Shown here one piece after another: positions 20,319-31,194 of a DNA stretch of 64,000 nucleotides. Position numbers and translations under genes: made by a program. The notes below the pieces were generated by a model. The model saw nothing but the letters and a program-made list of their open reading frames with translations. It was not told the DNA's origin and did not search any database. Source of the stretch: Linepithema humile (taxonomy: Eukaryota; Arthropoda; Insecta; Hymenoptera; Formicidae); contig NC_090133.1 of the NCBI RefSeq assembly GCF_040581485.1, positions 11,222,001-11,286,000 on the forward strand, given 5' to 3'. Position 1 is the stretch's first letter. Every line of letters starts with the position of its first letter.

Positions 20319-21916
20319 AATGGCTCAATTAAATCCATTTAATGTAATAATGTTAGTATACGTAACTTTTTCGGCCCTTAATCTATCATCAAGTCCGATA
20401 ACATCTGAAGAACGAGAAATGGCACGTAAAATAGAATCTATGCTGAAAGAAATGCGCGATGAGAGATACGAAATGGAAGTAGAAGAATCTTTTCTTTAGA
20501 TTATGAAAACGATAACGATATTCCAACAGCAGAGCAATTCGAACTAGGAGATGAAGAGGAAGAAGGTGAGGTATTTGACGCAAATCCTAAAGTTATATGT
20601 ACTACAGATGAACGTATTTCGTATAAATATAAAAAAAATGCAGTCGAATTTTGGAAAAGCAGTGCAACAAGGCCAAGAACATTAGAAGGAGTAAAACGAA
20701 GATTTCGGAAAGTATATTCATTACGTCAATTACGATGATGGGAAATTCAAGTGAATCAAGGTGGCAGTAGATTTGAAAAATTAAAACAAATTTTGGAATA
20801 TACATTAAATAATTTTCATACAGCTCTTGAAAACAGAATTATTGTTCACGACGCTGATTTAGCTCGATGGGCTGTTCGGGCACAGGAAAATTTAAATATA
20901 CCAGGATTCAAAGCTTCATTGCGATGGATACAAAAATTTAAAATAATACATAATATTGTATTGTCTCGTAAAATAACAAAATTTATAAGAAAAACATCTA
21001 TAATGTCTAACGTCGATTTTGAAGAAAAATGTAACACATTTATTGAAAACGTTAAATATCAAATAATAGAATATGAAGTTGAAAATATTTACAACAGTGA
21101 TCAAAGCGGATACCAATTAGAACTTCATGCCGGTTGTACATTGGCATATAAGGAACAAAAGAGATTGAATCTGCAGTACAATCCGTATCGGCAACTACGC
21201 ATAGCTATACTATACAGTCTACTGTTTCAGCCGATGGTAGATTATTATCGCCTCTTTTTATTGTATTGAAAGAAGTTAGTAGAACATTTGGTCCCAGAGT
21301 GCAAGAAACAATGTTTAAGGCATCTAATATTTTTGTTACGGCTTCGAAATCCGGAAAATTAACAGCGCATTATTTTAAAATTTGGTTACGAGACGTATTT
21401 TTTCCAAATGTAGGTCCAAAATCTGTTTTACTACTAGATTCGTGGACTGGTCATTGTCCAAATATTATTCAGGAATCTAAACCAGAATCTACAGAAGATA
21501 TTATTTTGTTGACTATACCAGCTGTAACAACAGGAAAAATACAATCATTGGATGTATATGGTTTTCGTTTGTGGAAGAATTTTATTAGACACTTTTCTGA
21601 TATTGTAATGCTTTTAGGTCTGGAAGTCAATCTGCATGCAGGAAACACCATCTTAAAATTACAGTCATTGACTCATAATCAATTTTTATCGCCAAAATTC
21701 AGAAATTTATTGAAATACGCATAGTATAAAAGCGGGTACGTAATAAATAAGCCCAAAGAATTCGAAACACCAGCGGAATTTTGTTTCCATAAACAGTCAA
21801 AACCAACATGCGATATTTGTGACGCACCTGCAATAATTACTTGCGCATGGTGCAAAAAGTCGCTTTGTATAAATCACTTTTTTCACGAACATTACCTTTG
21901 TGATACGTTTGTTCCA
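20319..21916 (+). pseudogene. pogo/Tigger-like DDE transposase with C-terminal zinc-binding segment, degraded
   Basis: Reading starts at ATG 20320 (MAQLNPFN) and passes through at least three frames. An acidic N-terminal piece has EEREMARKIES. A DNA-binding segment follows from about 20750 (ARWAVRAQENLNI). The nuclease domain has YNSDQSGYQLE, LLLDSWTGH and TGKIQSLDVYGFRLWK, matching the DDE_1 family. A TAG at 21722-21724 interrupts the end. After it the same frame encodes a C-x2-C, C-x2-C, H-rich segment (CDICD, CAWCKK, HFFHEHYLC) to a TAA at about 21916. Frameshifts near 20495, 20735 and 21180-21260 and the TAG make this inactive. The 3' flank was hit by the Gypsy at 21941. Confidence 0.82.
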
Positions 21917-21940
21917 TAAATTCATCTGTTTTTAATATAT

Positions 21941-22022
21941 TGTTGCGCCCAGGCTTTTTCGTCGCTGATGCTGCGTGCAGTCAGCTGAGAGACCGATCGA
22001 TAATATCGATCGGTCTCTCAGC
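21941..22022 (+). repeat. 5' LTR remnant ending in a 39-nt perfect palindrome
   Basis: The first 60 or so bases match the start of the 3' LTR (TGTTGCGCCCAGGC onward). At 21984-22022 the sequence is a perfect palindrome with 19-nt arms and one central base. In the 3' LTR the corresponding second half is different, so the palindrome arose at the deletion junction that joins LTR directly to gag. Confidence 0.85.
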
Positions 22023-22557
22023 GAACAATTTTGGGAAGGGATGTCTCTCAGGCACATATTATACTCAATTTACGAATCGTCGGCAAAAATTTGGAGATGT
22101 TTCGGATTTAGGTGCTGAGATAGAAAGACTTGCCAGATTGGCATATGCGGAATGTACAATTGAAGTCCGGGAAAAAATAGCATGTGCACAATTCATCAAT
22201 GCTTTGAACGACGGATTTATAAAGAGAACCCTTCAATTAGAAGGAATAACATCGTTAAAATTAGCGATTGAAAGAGCAAAAGTTATAAAAGAAGTCAATG
22301 AAAATAGTTTTTCTGAGAAATTTAAAAAGAACACGGAAAAGTTCAATAAAAATAAAAATAAGGACAATAATTATTTGAAAGAAACAAATAAAGAAGAAAA
22401 AGTCAAAAATAAAAAGGAAATTAAGGTTTTTCAAAAGAATGGGTTTCAAAAAAATAAAATTATTCAAAATAATAAAGAATGTTGGCAATGCGGAAATTCG
22501 GGTCATTTCCGAGCAGAATGTCCAACATTGAAGCAAAACCCTGAAAAGGGAAACTAG
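22023..22557 (+). pseudogene. gag: Gypsy gag, N-terminally truncated, with CCHC knuckle
   Basis: After the deletion junction the frame encodes a capsid-like segment (RRQKFGDVSDLGAEIERLA, then ECTIEVREKIACAQFINAL), a very K/N-rich linker and a zinc knuckle CWQCGNSGHFRAEC close to the TAG at 22555. The apparent open frame extends upstream through the LTR remnant from 21940, which is accidental. The normal start and matrix region are missing. Confidence 0.8.
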
Positions 22558-22608
22558 ATTTAGTCGAACTAGTAGGGGCAAGTTCGGCTATTGAACTGAA
22601 GACCCCGT

Positions 22609-23089
22609 ATGAGAATAATAAGATTTGTTGTAATAAGTTTAAAAATATTAAAAGTAAAAGAAAATTGTTTTGTTTTAAAGGTTATATTAATAAACAAATG
22701 TGTTTTAAAAATTGATATGGGCTCGGATGTAACATTAATTAATAAAAGTTTAGTGAAAACATCTAAACAACAAACTTTGGTAAATTTGTCTCATTGTTTG
22801 AAATATCCTACAGGAGAAAAGTTCCTATTGAATCCAAGGTAATTGTATTATAATTGAATTAGGAAAATATTCAGTTGAACTTCCGGTTTTTGTAGTAGAT
22901 ATGGATGAGGATTGTTTATTAGGGACTGATTTTCTTTCGGAAGTAAATTTAGAAAACATTTTTGAACCAATTTTTGGGAATTCTTTGCTGAAAGAGGAGA
23001 AGGAATTTGTTTGTTCCCGAATAGAAAACTATGTTGATAAAGTTCCTCAAATGTTAACTGAACTTTTTGAAAGGAAATCAAGAAATTAA
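22609..23089 (+). pseudogene. Gypsy aspartic protease, frameshifted
   Basis: The active-site block reads KIDMGSDVTLI; the usual motif is DTGS, so the threonine is replaced by methionine. The frame breaks at about 22840 and resumes around 22850 with VDMDEDCLLGTDFL, the second conserved protease block. It then runs into a linker ahead of RT. Confidence 0.75.
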
Positions 23090-23242
23090 AATAAAGATCA
23101 AAAAGATCTTTTTGTTCGATTTTTGATGGATTTTGAGGATGTGTTCTCAGAGGAAATTGTAGCCGGAAATTGTGACATGGTGGAACATGTCATCAATGTA
23201 AATAATTTTAATCCTATCAAGCAGACTCCTTGACGAATACCT

Positions 23243-24307
23243 TTGCGTATGCGAGAGGAAGTTGATAAAATCATTGAGGATATGAAACGACAAGAAGTAA
23301 TAGAGGAATCACATAGTTCTTGGGTTTCTCCAGCAGTAATGGTTAAAAAGAAAGATGGAACAATAAGATTTTGTGTTGATTATAGGAAGTTGAATGCAAT
23401 TACTAAAAAAGATTCCTATCCTATTCCTCGTATTGACAATATGTTAGATCAATTGTCTGGTAATTCTTGGTTTTCTACTTTGGATTTGAAAAGTGGTTAT
23501 TGGCAAGTGAAAATTCGTTCAGAGGATAAAGAAAAGACAGCATTTTCTATTGGAAGTGGGCTGTGGCAATTTACTGTTATGCCATTTGGGCTTTGTAACG
23601 CTCCTGCCACTTTCGAGCGACTTATGGAAAAGGTTTTACAACAATTAATAAGCAAGATTTGCTTGGTATACTTGAATGATGTTATAATTTTTAGTAAGAG
23701 TTTTGAAGTTATGTTGGAACATCTGAGGCAAGTCTTCTTACGGTTACGTTCTTCAAATTTAAAATTAAATCCAAAGAAATGTTCTTTCTTTAAAAGGGAA
23801 ATAAAATATTTAGGACATGTTGTTTCCGAGAAAGGAATAACTACGGATGATGAAAAGATTTTAACTGTTAAGAATTGGCCGGTTCCTCATACTAAAAAGC
23901 AGATTCGTAGTTTTTTGGGATTTTGTTCTTATTATAGGAAATTCGTAAAAGGTTTTTCGCTAATAGCGAAGCCGTTATTTTCATTAACGAAAAATTCCAC
24001 AAAATTTGTTTGGTCTGAGCAATGTGAGACGGCTTTTGAGGAATTAAAGAGATGTTTAGTGTCTTCTCCTATTCTGTCCTTTCCAAAAGATGAAGGACAA
24101 TACATTCTTGATACCGATGCTTCCAATCATGGAATTGGTGCGGTATTATCTCAGATTCAAGATAAAGAAGAAAAAGTGATAGCATATTTTAGTCGAGTTT
24201 TAAATAAATCAGAAAGAAATTATTGTGTCACACGACGGGAATTGCTTGCTATAGTTGATTCACTCAAGTCCTTTCATCATTATTTATATATGGAAGTAAA
24301 TTTGTGA
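23243..24307 (+). pseudogene. pol: Gypsy reverse transcriptase and RNase H
   Basis: The 354-codon frame contains RT blocks VKKKDGTIRFCVDYRKLNA, FSTLDLKSGYWQ and MPFGLCNAPATF. The catalytic motif, normally YLDD, is YLND at residues 143-146 (codon 23675-23677), removing a metal-binding aspartate. RNase H follows with LDTDASNHGIGAVLSQ. The frame ends at a TGA at 24305-24307 because of two extra bases around 24289-24292; the next frame picks up VIRTDH. A TGA at about 23232 also separates it from the protease. RT is therefore dead. Confidence 0.88.
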
Positions 24308-25857
24308 TCAGAACCGATCATATCTCTTTTCGGTGGTTAATGTTATTTAGGAATTTAGAAGGTCAGTTAGCACGTTGGCTAGAACGGATTCAACAGTATA
24401 ATTTTGAAATTATTCATCGGAAAGGGAAATTACATAACAATGCCGATGGTTTATCCAGACGACCTTGTGAAGAGGTCAATTGTAATTATTGTAATAAATT
24501 AGATTTTAAGGAAGAGAAAGAAAGATTAATAGGAAGAATAATTTTAAAATCAGAAAATTCAATAGACTGGAAAGAGGAACAAATTAAGGATTTGACGTTG
24601 ATCAAAATTCTTCAAGGAAAAGAGAAAAATCAACGTCCTCATTGGCAGGAAATTGTTTCGGAAGATTCTTCAGCTAAAGTTTACTGGACGCAATGGGATT
24701 CATTAGAGATAAGAAATGGTGTTTTGTATAGGAAATGGGAATCCTCTGATTTACAAACTTATGTTTTTCAGATAATAGTTTCACGAAATAAAGTGCAACA
24801 GATTTTGGAAGAGGCTCACGATTCTTCTTCTGGAGGACATTTTGGAGTCAACAAAACTTTGGATAGAGTTCGAAAGCGATTTTATTGGGCAACCTGTAAA
24901 CAAGATGTTGAAAATTGGTGTAGATCCTGTGATATTTGTATTGCAAAAAAAGGTCCCTCTGATAAAGGAAGATCTGAAATGCAAATTTATAATTCTGGAG
25001 TTCCTTTTAAAAGGATACAAATGGACATTCTTGATCCATTTCCGACTTCTACTACAGGGAATAAATATCTGTTAGTTGTGTCAGATTATTTTACCAAATG
25101 GGTAGAGGCTTTTCCATTAAAGAATTTTAAAGCCAACACTATTGCAGAAGTTTTTGTTAATCAGGTAGTTTCTAGATTTGGAGTACCTTCTGAATTACAT
25201 ACGGATCAAGGAAGGAATTTTGATTCACGACTTTTACTTGAATTTTCACATTTGTTAGGGATAAAGAAAACTAGAACAACTCCGTTTCATCCCCAATCTA
25301 ATGGATTAGTAGAGCGTCAACATCAAACAATTACGAATTATTTGGCCAACTTTGTTTCAGAAAATCAACGAGATTGGGATCATTGGATAGGAATGAGTCT
25401 ATTAGCGTATAGGTTTTCTAGACATGAAACCACTAAGATTTCCCCTGCTGAATTGTGTTTTGGTCGGGATTTGAAACTACCTTTGGATCTTCTTCGTGGT
25501 AGTCCCCCTGAAAAAATAGAATATTCAGAAAGAAGTTATGTAACAAAGTTAAAGGAAAAATTGAATAAAATTCATGAGGAAGTCAGACAACAGTTGAAAA
25601 TGAGATCTCAAAAAGTTAAGGCTCTTTATGATCGGAAAGCTCGTCGAATTCGGTTTGAGCCTGGACAAAAAGTTTGGTTGTTCAATCCTCGGAGAATTAT
25701 TGGAGGAACTCCCAAATTGCAAAGCAATTGGGAAGAACCATATGAGGTCGTTAAAAAATTAAATGATGTAGTTTATTGTATTCGGAAATCGAGAAAACAC
25801 AAGAATAAAATAATTTATTTAGATAGGTTAGCTTCTTATCACGAGAGACAAATTTAG
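24304..25857 (+). CDS. pol: Gypsy RNase H end and integrase
   Basis: The 517-codon frame begins with the last RNase H and linker blocks (NADGLSRR at 46-53). It continues into integrase with a complete HHCC finger (H172, H179, C206, C209), the DDE core (D241, D301, E337, with 35 residues between the last two) and a GPY/F-like C-terminus (WEEPYEV near 475). The start is a frame-entry rather than a real start codon, since this is part of a polyprotein. The integrase section itself shows no stop. Confidence 0.88.
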   Translation: MIRTDHISFRWLMLFRNLEGQLARWLERIQQYNFEIIHRKGKLHNNADGLSRRPCEEVNCNYCNKLDFKEEKERLIGRIILKSENSIDWKEEQIKDLTLIKILQGKEKNQRPHWQEIVSEDSSAKVYWTQWDSLEIRNGVLYRKWESSDLQTYVFQIIVSRNKVQQILEEAHDSSSGGHFGVNKTLDRVRKRFYWATCKQDVENWCRSCDICIAKKGPSDKGRSEMQIYNSGVPFKRIQMDILDPFPTSTTGNKYLLVVSDYFTKWVEAFPLKNFKANTIAEVFVNQVVSRFGVPSELHTDQGRNFDSRLLLEFSHLLGIKKTRTTPFHPQSNGLVERQHQTITNYLANFVSENQRDWDHWIGMSLLAYRFSRHETTKISPAELCFGRDLKLPLDLLRGSPPEKIEYSERSYVTKLKEKLNKIHEEVRQQLKMRSQKVKALYDRKARRIRFEPGQKVWLFNPRRIIGGTPKLQSNWEEPYEVVKKLNDVVYCIRKSRKHKNKIIYLDRLASYHERQI

Positions 25858-26776
25858 GAATTACAGAAAGTTTTATTACATCCGAAGCCCTAACTAATAT
25901 TTTTCTTTTGTAATCAATTTACTTGTTTGAGTTTTGTTTTTTTTTTAGTGTTCTGAAGATTTCATCTTTATGAACATGGAACTGTTTGGAAATGGAAAGT
26001 AGTTAGAGGAATAGAAATGGAAAGAAGTAAAGAACGATTGATTGAAGACTGTCTCGCCCACGAGTTTCCTGAAAAGAAAAGAGGAAGGGTTTGAAGAAGG
26101 AAGTGGAGAAAGGATATTTGAAGAAAAGAGTTTGAAGATTTGAAGAAAGAAAGTAGAGGTTTGAAGAAAAGAAGTGGAAAGGATATTTGAGGAAAAAAAG
26201 TGGAGAAAGGATATTTGAAGAAAGAAAGAAAAGGAAATTTTGGAAGAAGAAATTAGGACAAAGATAGAAAGAAAAATGGAAAAAATTACAGAATTTTAAA
26301 GCTTTCATAGGAGACTGTTTCGCTCACGGTTTTTGAGCCGTGGTTTTCCCGTGAGCCGAAGGGCAAATGCCGAAGCAGAGGGCTTGAGAAGTCCTTTTTA
26401 AGGCGATGGGTCCACGGTGAATACCCCTCTCTTGTCCAAATTAGAAAGCAGAAGAAGCCAGAAAAATTTGAGAAGAAAGTCGATTGGATACAAAAAGATG
26501 GAGCTCGGTAACCTGCAGCAGAAGTGGCTCAGGGTAGAGCAAGAAACCATGAAGGTATCCTGGAATCGACGCTGCAGGGTTCGACGACAAAATCTTTCAT
26601 GATTCTGAAGGTGTTTGATTGGGAATTTCGACGCTCGGTAACTTGTAGCAACAGCTCAGGGTAGGGCAAGAAATCGTAATGTCACCCTGGAGTCAACATT
26701 TGAAAACATGAAGACTACCGTCAACCCATTAAGCCAAGACAATTGTCGGGACGACAATTTTGAAGAAGAGGGGCAG
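25858..26776 (+). other. Gypsy 3' untranslated region, purine-rich repeats and polypurine tract
   Basis: About 26020-26260 is a purine-rich tract built from irregular copies of GTGGAGAAAGGATATTTG-like units. Two related blocks around GCTCGGTAAC (26513 and 26634) form an imperfect direct repeat of about 70 bp. The last bases before the LTR are GAAGAAGAGGGGCAG, a suitable polypurine tract. No open frame with a recognisable product. Confidence 0.65.
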
Positions 26777-27154
26777 TGTTGCGCCCAGGCTTTTTCGTCG
26801 CTGATGCTGCGTGCAGTCAGCTGAGAGACCGATCGATATTATCGATAGGTCATTCAACGGTTTGAGAAGCTGTTTCTTAGCAACTTTTTAATGTTATAAA
26901 TAATGTCTCCATGGTAATATTGTTTAGACGTCTCTATGACAGTTTGTAAATAAACTGTGAGACGTCAGATTTTCGAGAGCTGCAGAAAAGTGCGGACGCG
27001 TTTCTGCTAGCTCAGTGGTGTACGGTTTAAACGGGATTGTTCTGTGTTATTCTGTTCAGTGGTTGAGTGAAATAAAGTTTCTGTTGTGTTCGTAAAAGTG
27101 TTCTTTCTTTTGTGCGTGCCGTTTGTGACGGAAAGACCGTTCACGGGCGCAACA
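26777..27154 (+). repeat. 3' LTR of the Gypsy (378 bp)
   Basis: Begins TGTTGCGCCC and ends GGGCGCAACA, the inverse of its start. It is followed by the ATAT target copy and contains AATAAAG at about 27070. It is related to the LTR at 11157-11544. Confidence 0.92.
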
Positions 27155-27387
27155 ATATGTTAATATATGTATTATATTCAATATATGTAGTATGTTATTG
27201 TTGAAGGTAAAGTTGTAATTGTTTCGACATATATTATTATAAAGGAAATAAAAAATAAACAAACAAATGTTTCTAGTATTGGTTAATAGAAAAACCTGAA
27301 ATTAATTGTTTTCTTTGCAGTAACATTGAAAAACAATAAATTGCATTTTAATTGTAAGACTTTTATTTATTTAGTTCTTTTTCGATA

Positions 27388-27745
27388 TAATCCACTCTTA
27401 AAAAAGGCATGAGAAGTCGATAGTCGAATGTATAAAAATCTCGAAAGTATCGAAGTGTATTGTTGCAGTTTTATCGCGACGCTGATTGGTTATTTCAATG
27501 TCATGTGCAAAAAATATATTTTGACAGTTTATATTTAAATGGTTGTCAAGGCAATATTGATTAGCAATTTATAAATGTTTCTATGACAATTGTTTACATT
27601 TCCTCAAGCTGTCAAGTTGTACAGACGTATTCCTTGTTTAAAAACCTATTTTTTTAAAAAGAGTGAAAGAAAAGCGAAAAAGTGAAAAAAAGAGAAGGAA
27701 AGGATAAAAGGGAAAAGAAAAGAAATTAGAAAGAACAAAAAAGGT
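27388..27745 (+). repeat. Dispersed repeat R, copy 1, ending at a splice-donor-like site
   Basis: Starts CCACTCTTAAAAAAGGCATG and includes GACGCTGATTGGTTAT and a GTGAAAAAG-rich purine stretch before AAAAAAGGTAAGTAATAATT. A close copy lies at 54938-55275 and a weaker one at 37603-37760. In copy 1 TATAAAAA occurs at about 27431. The shared end looks like an exon followed by a GTAAGT donor. Confidence 0.6.
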
Positions 27746-28366
27746 AAGTAATAATTTTAAAAATTCTCATACCTATAGGCAAAAATATTTTAAAATATTT
27801 TTTTTTACATTGGCTGGATAGCTTAATATTAAAACGGTTTGAAAGATATTTGCAATTGCTCGATAATATCTGTTAAAATTAATTTCTCTAAAATTTTTAA
27901 ATAATGTACGTATAAATAATACCAAGAAAATAGCAAATAATTTCAGCATTAACGATTTTGTGCTTTGATTTATGTGTTACGTCCTGATAGAAGTAGAATT
28001 TTTTCGTTGGGCTCGGCGATCAACGTAAACGGGCCTGACCGTACAAGCCGAGCGTTTAGGACTTGCGACGGGTCAGCGACTGGAAGAGTCGTTTTTACTC
28101 CGTCGACAGGTCAACCGCTCGTGGTTCCCTTTTTGGGTCAAGGAATTGAATCCCTTTTACCCGGGACGGAACCTTTGTGCGCAATTTGAGAGGGAAGGTG
28201 TGAGGGGGTGACGAACGAGGAAGGTGTGGTTAAATGAAAAAGAACAAAAGTTTTAATTTACTAAAGACTTAACATTTTAATTTAATTGAATTTTTAATTT
28301 GGATACAAAAACTTAAATTTTAATCGCATGTGAGCTTATGATTTTATTGTGTATTCTTTACAAATG

Positions 28367-28381
28367 TGCGCGCGCGCGCGC

Positions 28382-28430
<49 letters not shown>
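28367..28430. repeat. (CG)n/(GT)n microsatellite
   Basis: About 15 CG steps are followed by about 17 GT steps. The CG-alternating tract is unusual in this AT-rich region and is a potential Z-DNA-forming segment. Confidence 0.95.
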
Positions 28431-28435
<5 letters not shown>

Positions 28436-29210
28436 CCTCAGAGGAGAGGACTAAGTTTTGGAAGTCAAACCCTGTGAATTCAGGATGAGGAAGATGGGGA
28501 GGAAGCTCGACGTATTCTATGGTAGTAGCTTCGGAGTTGACGGATATGTTGTTAAACTTTGGATTGTTACGTGAGAATTCCTCCAGTTGAGCCTTTACTG
28601 GAAGAGGATAGAAACGGAACAGGCGAAGGGGGTCTGTACTCCAGGAGCTCTTCAAGGAACGGAGAGATAGACCTAGGAGAAGGAAGTAGAGGAAGATCGA
28701 ACACGGGAAAGGGTTGAGGAGATGGTTGAGGAATCGATGGTAATACAGGAGGTTGGTCGGTTTGCGTGTGAGTGCTTGTACGAGAGTTATATGACGAGTG
28801 TCGCCTAATTCTAACGGGTCTTACGGTGACCCTCGCCGCGTATCTAATATACGAAGGGAAAAATATGGCTAGGCAGAGAGCGAATGCTGAGAGGTCTGAA
28901 CGGTTCCAACGATTGCTGGGTCGCGGCGAATGTTCGGTTCTCACTGATAAATAGCAAAAAAATTTTAAACAAAATAGGGACAAAGCACATAACAGGAATA
29001 AAGAAAATACCAGTGAGAGGGAAAAAAACAAATGAACTAACTTACTCGTTGCAGGGTAGTTTCGGAGCGGGTTGAATAGGTTCGGTGATTCTGAGCGGGC
29101 GCCCCGTTGAGGGATGGTGTTGTATAGGCGTCGGATCCTTTTTTTTGTAAACGTGTAGGCACCCTGCTGCGGGATGGTGTCGTCAGAGCGATGGACCCTC
29201 TACTCGAGAT
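28431..29210 (-). CDS. Possible antisense spliced gene inside the LTR-like insertion, function unknown
   Basis: On the minus strand a TATA-like TATAAAAA at about 29380 lies upstream of an open stretch with two imperfect repeats of TIPQ-GA (about 29190 and 29110). A donor GTAAGT at about 29045 and an acceptor TTTATCAG at about 28952 could remove a 90-nt intron, possibly creating an ATG across the junction. Downstream is a proline/serine-rich frame to 28567; the overlapping frame continues to the stop at 28431 (EYVELPPHLPHPEF). I recognise no domain. Frame choice is uncertain and the whole may be non-coding. Confidence 0.25.
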
Positions 29211-30355
29211 GCACCACTTGGTCGCGACAAAGTATCAACTAATTTTACTTTTTTGATTCGCGCCCCCGAACTACTCGAAAAACTATTTCAAGAAACTGAG
29301 CTAAACGGAATAAACTGCGCAAAAACTGCTTGAAGAACTGTGTGTAATTGTGTGTGGAGCCACCAAAACACGGGTTTTTATACCTTTTCCTTGGGGTAGA
29401 TCCCTTTGGAAAATCTTAGGTTTTTGAGGCGGGGATCGAATAGGAATTAGTCTTGCGAGAAGATTTTTAATGTGAGGAAGGATGGCGTCATTTTTAGCTA
29501 ATAGGATTGGGTTTAGATGATTAGGTTACTTGAAATGGGATAGGAAGAAAGAGGCCCTAACGAATAAGGAATAGCGTCGTTTCGGGTCCATATATGATGG
29601 GGGTAGGTTTTTGAGGTGGCGTAACCCGGTTGGTGTTAATTAGTATAGGTGGGGTGCATCTCAGTGTCTTAAGATCTGGGTGGGCGTAGTCTTTAGACCA
29701 TACGATGGAATGATGGGTGGTCTATAGAAGTGCTTGCCCCCGATTCCCGGCTTTCGGATTGGATGGTTAAGAATCGGTATATAAGTTCGCAAAGTCTTGG
29801 GTCACTGATCTAATAAATTTGACTGTTTACGACTGTCGCGTGCCCTTGGTGTCGCGTGGAGAGTGCGACTAATGCATCTCGGTTTCCCAGACCTACTGAA
29901 CACGTGCGCCGTATCAGGTGTCGCCTTCTCGGCATGCGACTGCGGTCATTGCCCGATCGTTACTCGGTAAAACCCTATCTATTAGCTAGGGTTCCCGTAG
30001 GTGGAATCCAAGAATATGACTAGCTAGTGTCAGTTTTTCTTTTTATCTCTTACTCTAACCGTCTGGAGTCGGTTAAGGACTCCAGCTATCGCAAAGTTTT
30101 GACTTTTACGGTTTTTCTGGCGACGATAGGCACGCTGAGCGGCCAAGGTATTTTGAAATATCCATGCCCCTTGCTATTTTTCTCTGTGAGAAGATTCGAA
30201 CTCCTGGTGTCTCGTGAGAAAAACAGCTCTGGCGTTATAATATTTCTTAAGAGTTTTTGTTGGTCCCGCGTTTACTAGGTCTGGTATTTAATGAAAAGAA
30301 AAGAATTGTGAAGTCTGATCAGGACGTAACATATGTATAATATTTTTTTTTACAT

Positions 30356-30930
30356 TGTAAGATAACTTCCAGAATCGAACGCGGGAGAGCGCCACCTTCT
30401 GGCAGCTCAGAAAACGCTTGGCGCCTCGAGCGCAATCGATTATCGAACCGGAATAATCGACCGGATTTAGCGGGTCCTTGGCGGAAATCCACCCCTTAAT
30501 GGAACGTGCTCGAAGAATCGAGAACCTGCGTGCGAACGGAATAGTTTCCGTGCGAGACCATGCGAGGCACTCGTAAAGTAGTCGTCGAAGAAGCCAGTCG
30601 AGTCGGGAAAACCACTGGCTAGTCGTTAAATAATAATTCGGAACGAGTCGAGTCGTGTTGGCAACCGAAATCAAAGTTGTAATTCGGAGCCGGCAATTAT
30701 ACGTATTTCCTTCCAAATAAAGTGATTTCTCAAGTACAAGTGTACAGACGTTTTATTTCGGCCGGTTTAATTCGGAGTCGCTCGCGCACGCGAGACCGGA
30801 AACACGCTGTCGGGAAGGACCGTCGACGTGGCGAAAAATCTCTTCGCCGCAAGAGTTAAATATTTCGAAAGAACACTTCCACCGGGAAAGATTTAAAAAG
30901 TTCCCTAGTGCTTTTGTCCAAATTCTTACA
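30356..30930. mobile_element. Solo-LTR-like insertion, 575 bp
   Basis: The ends TGTAAGA and TCTTACA are inverses. The insertion falls inside the sequence TTTTTTACATTGGCTGGATA seen uninterrupted at about 56175, with a short (3-4 bp, CAT) duplication. It is GC-richer than its surroundings, with CCAAATAAAG near 30714 as a polyadenylation-like signal. Confidence 0.7.
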
Positions 30931-31194
30931 CATTGGCTGGATAGCTTAATATTAAAACGGTTTCAGCATTAAAATAGTAAATAGAGTATCAAATTATAAT
31001 TATTAGCTCAATATTAAGCTATCCAGGCAATGTAAAAAAAAATATTATACATAAGTCAACGCACAAAATTATTAATGCTGAAATTATCTGCTATATTTTT
31101 GTTATTATTTATACGTACATTATTTAAAAATTTTAGAGAAATTAGTTTTATCAGATATCATCGAGCAATTACGAATATCTCTCAAAGTCGATCT

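Larger units (their letters stand above)
21941..27154 (+). mobile_element. Ty3/Gypsy LTR retrotransposon, defective
   Basis: ATAT flanks both ends (21937-21940 and 27155-27158). The 3' LTR is complete (378 bp) but only about the first 80 bases of the 5' LTR remain. Gene order is gag, protease, RT, RNase H, integrase. Lesions are a 5' deletion, a protease frameshift, a stop before RT, a YLND active site and a frameshift in RNase H. It inserted downstream of the pogo-like transposase. Confidence 0.93.
27975..30331 (+). mobile_element. LTR-like insertion, 2357 bp, no RT
   Basis: The ends are TGTTACGTCCTGA and its exact inverse TCAGGACGTAACA. TATG flanks both sides (27971-27974 and 30332-30335). 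TG...CA ends and a 4-bp duplication suggest a very long solo LTR or a miniature LTR element. A promoter-like TATATAAG lies at about 29780 with AATAAA at 29812. No protease, RT or integrase was recognised, so the family is unassigned. Confidence 0.7.

Noticed and set aside
30288..30716. 142-codon minus frame
   Set aside because: Lies within a solo-LTR-like insertion and ends at its polyadenylation-like region; no protein signature.
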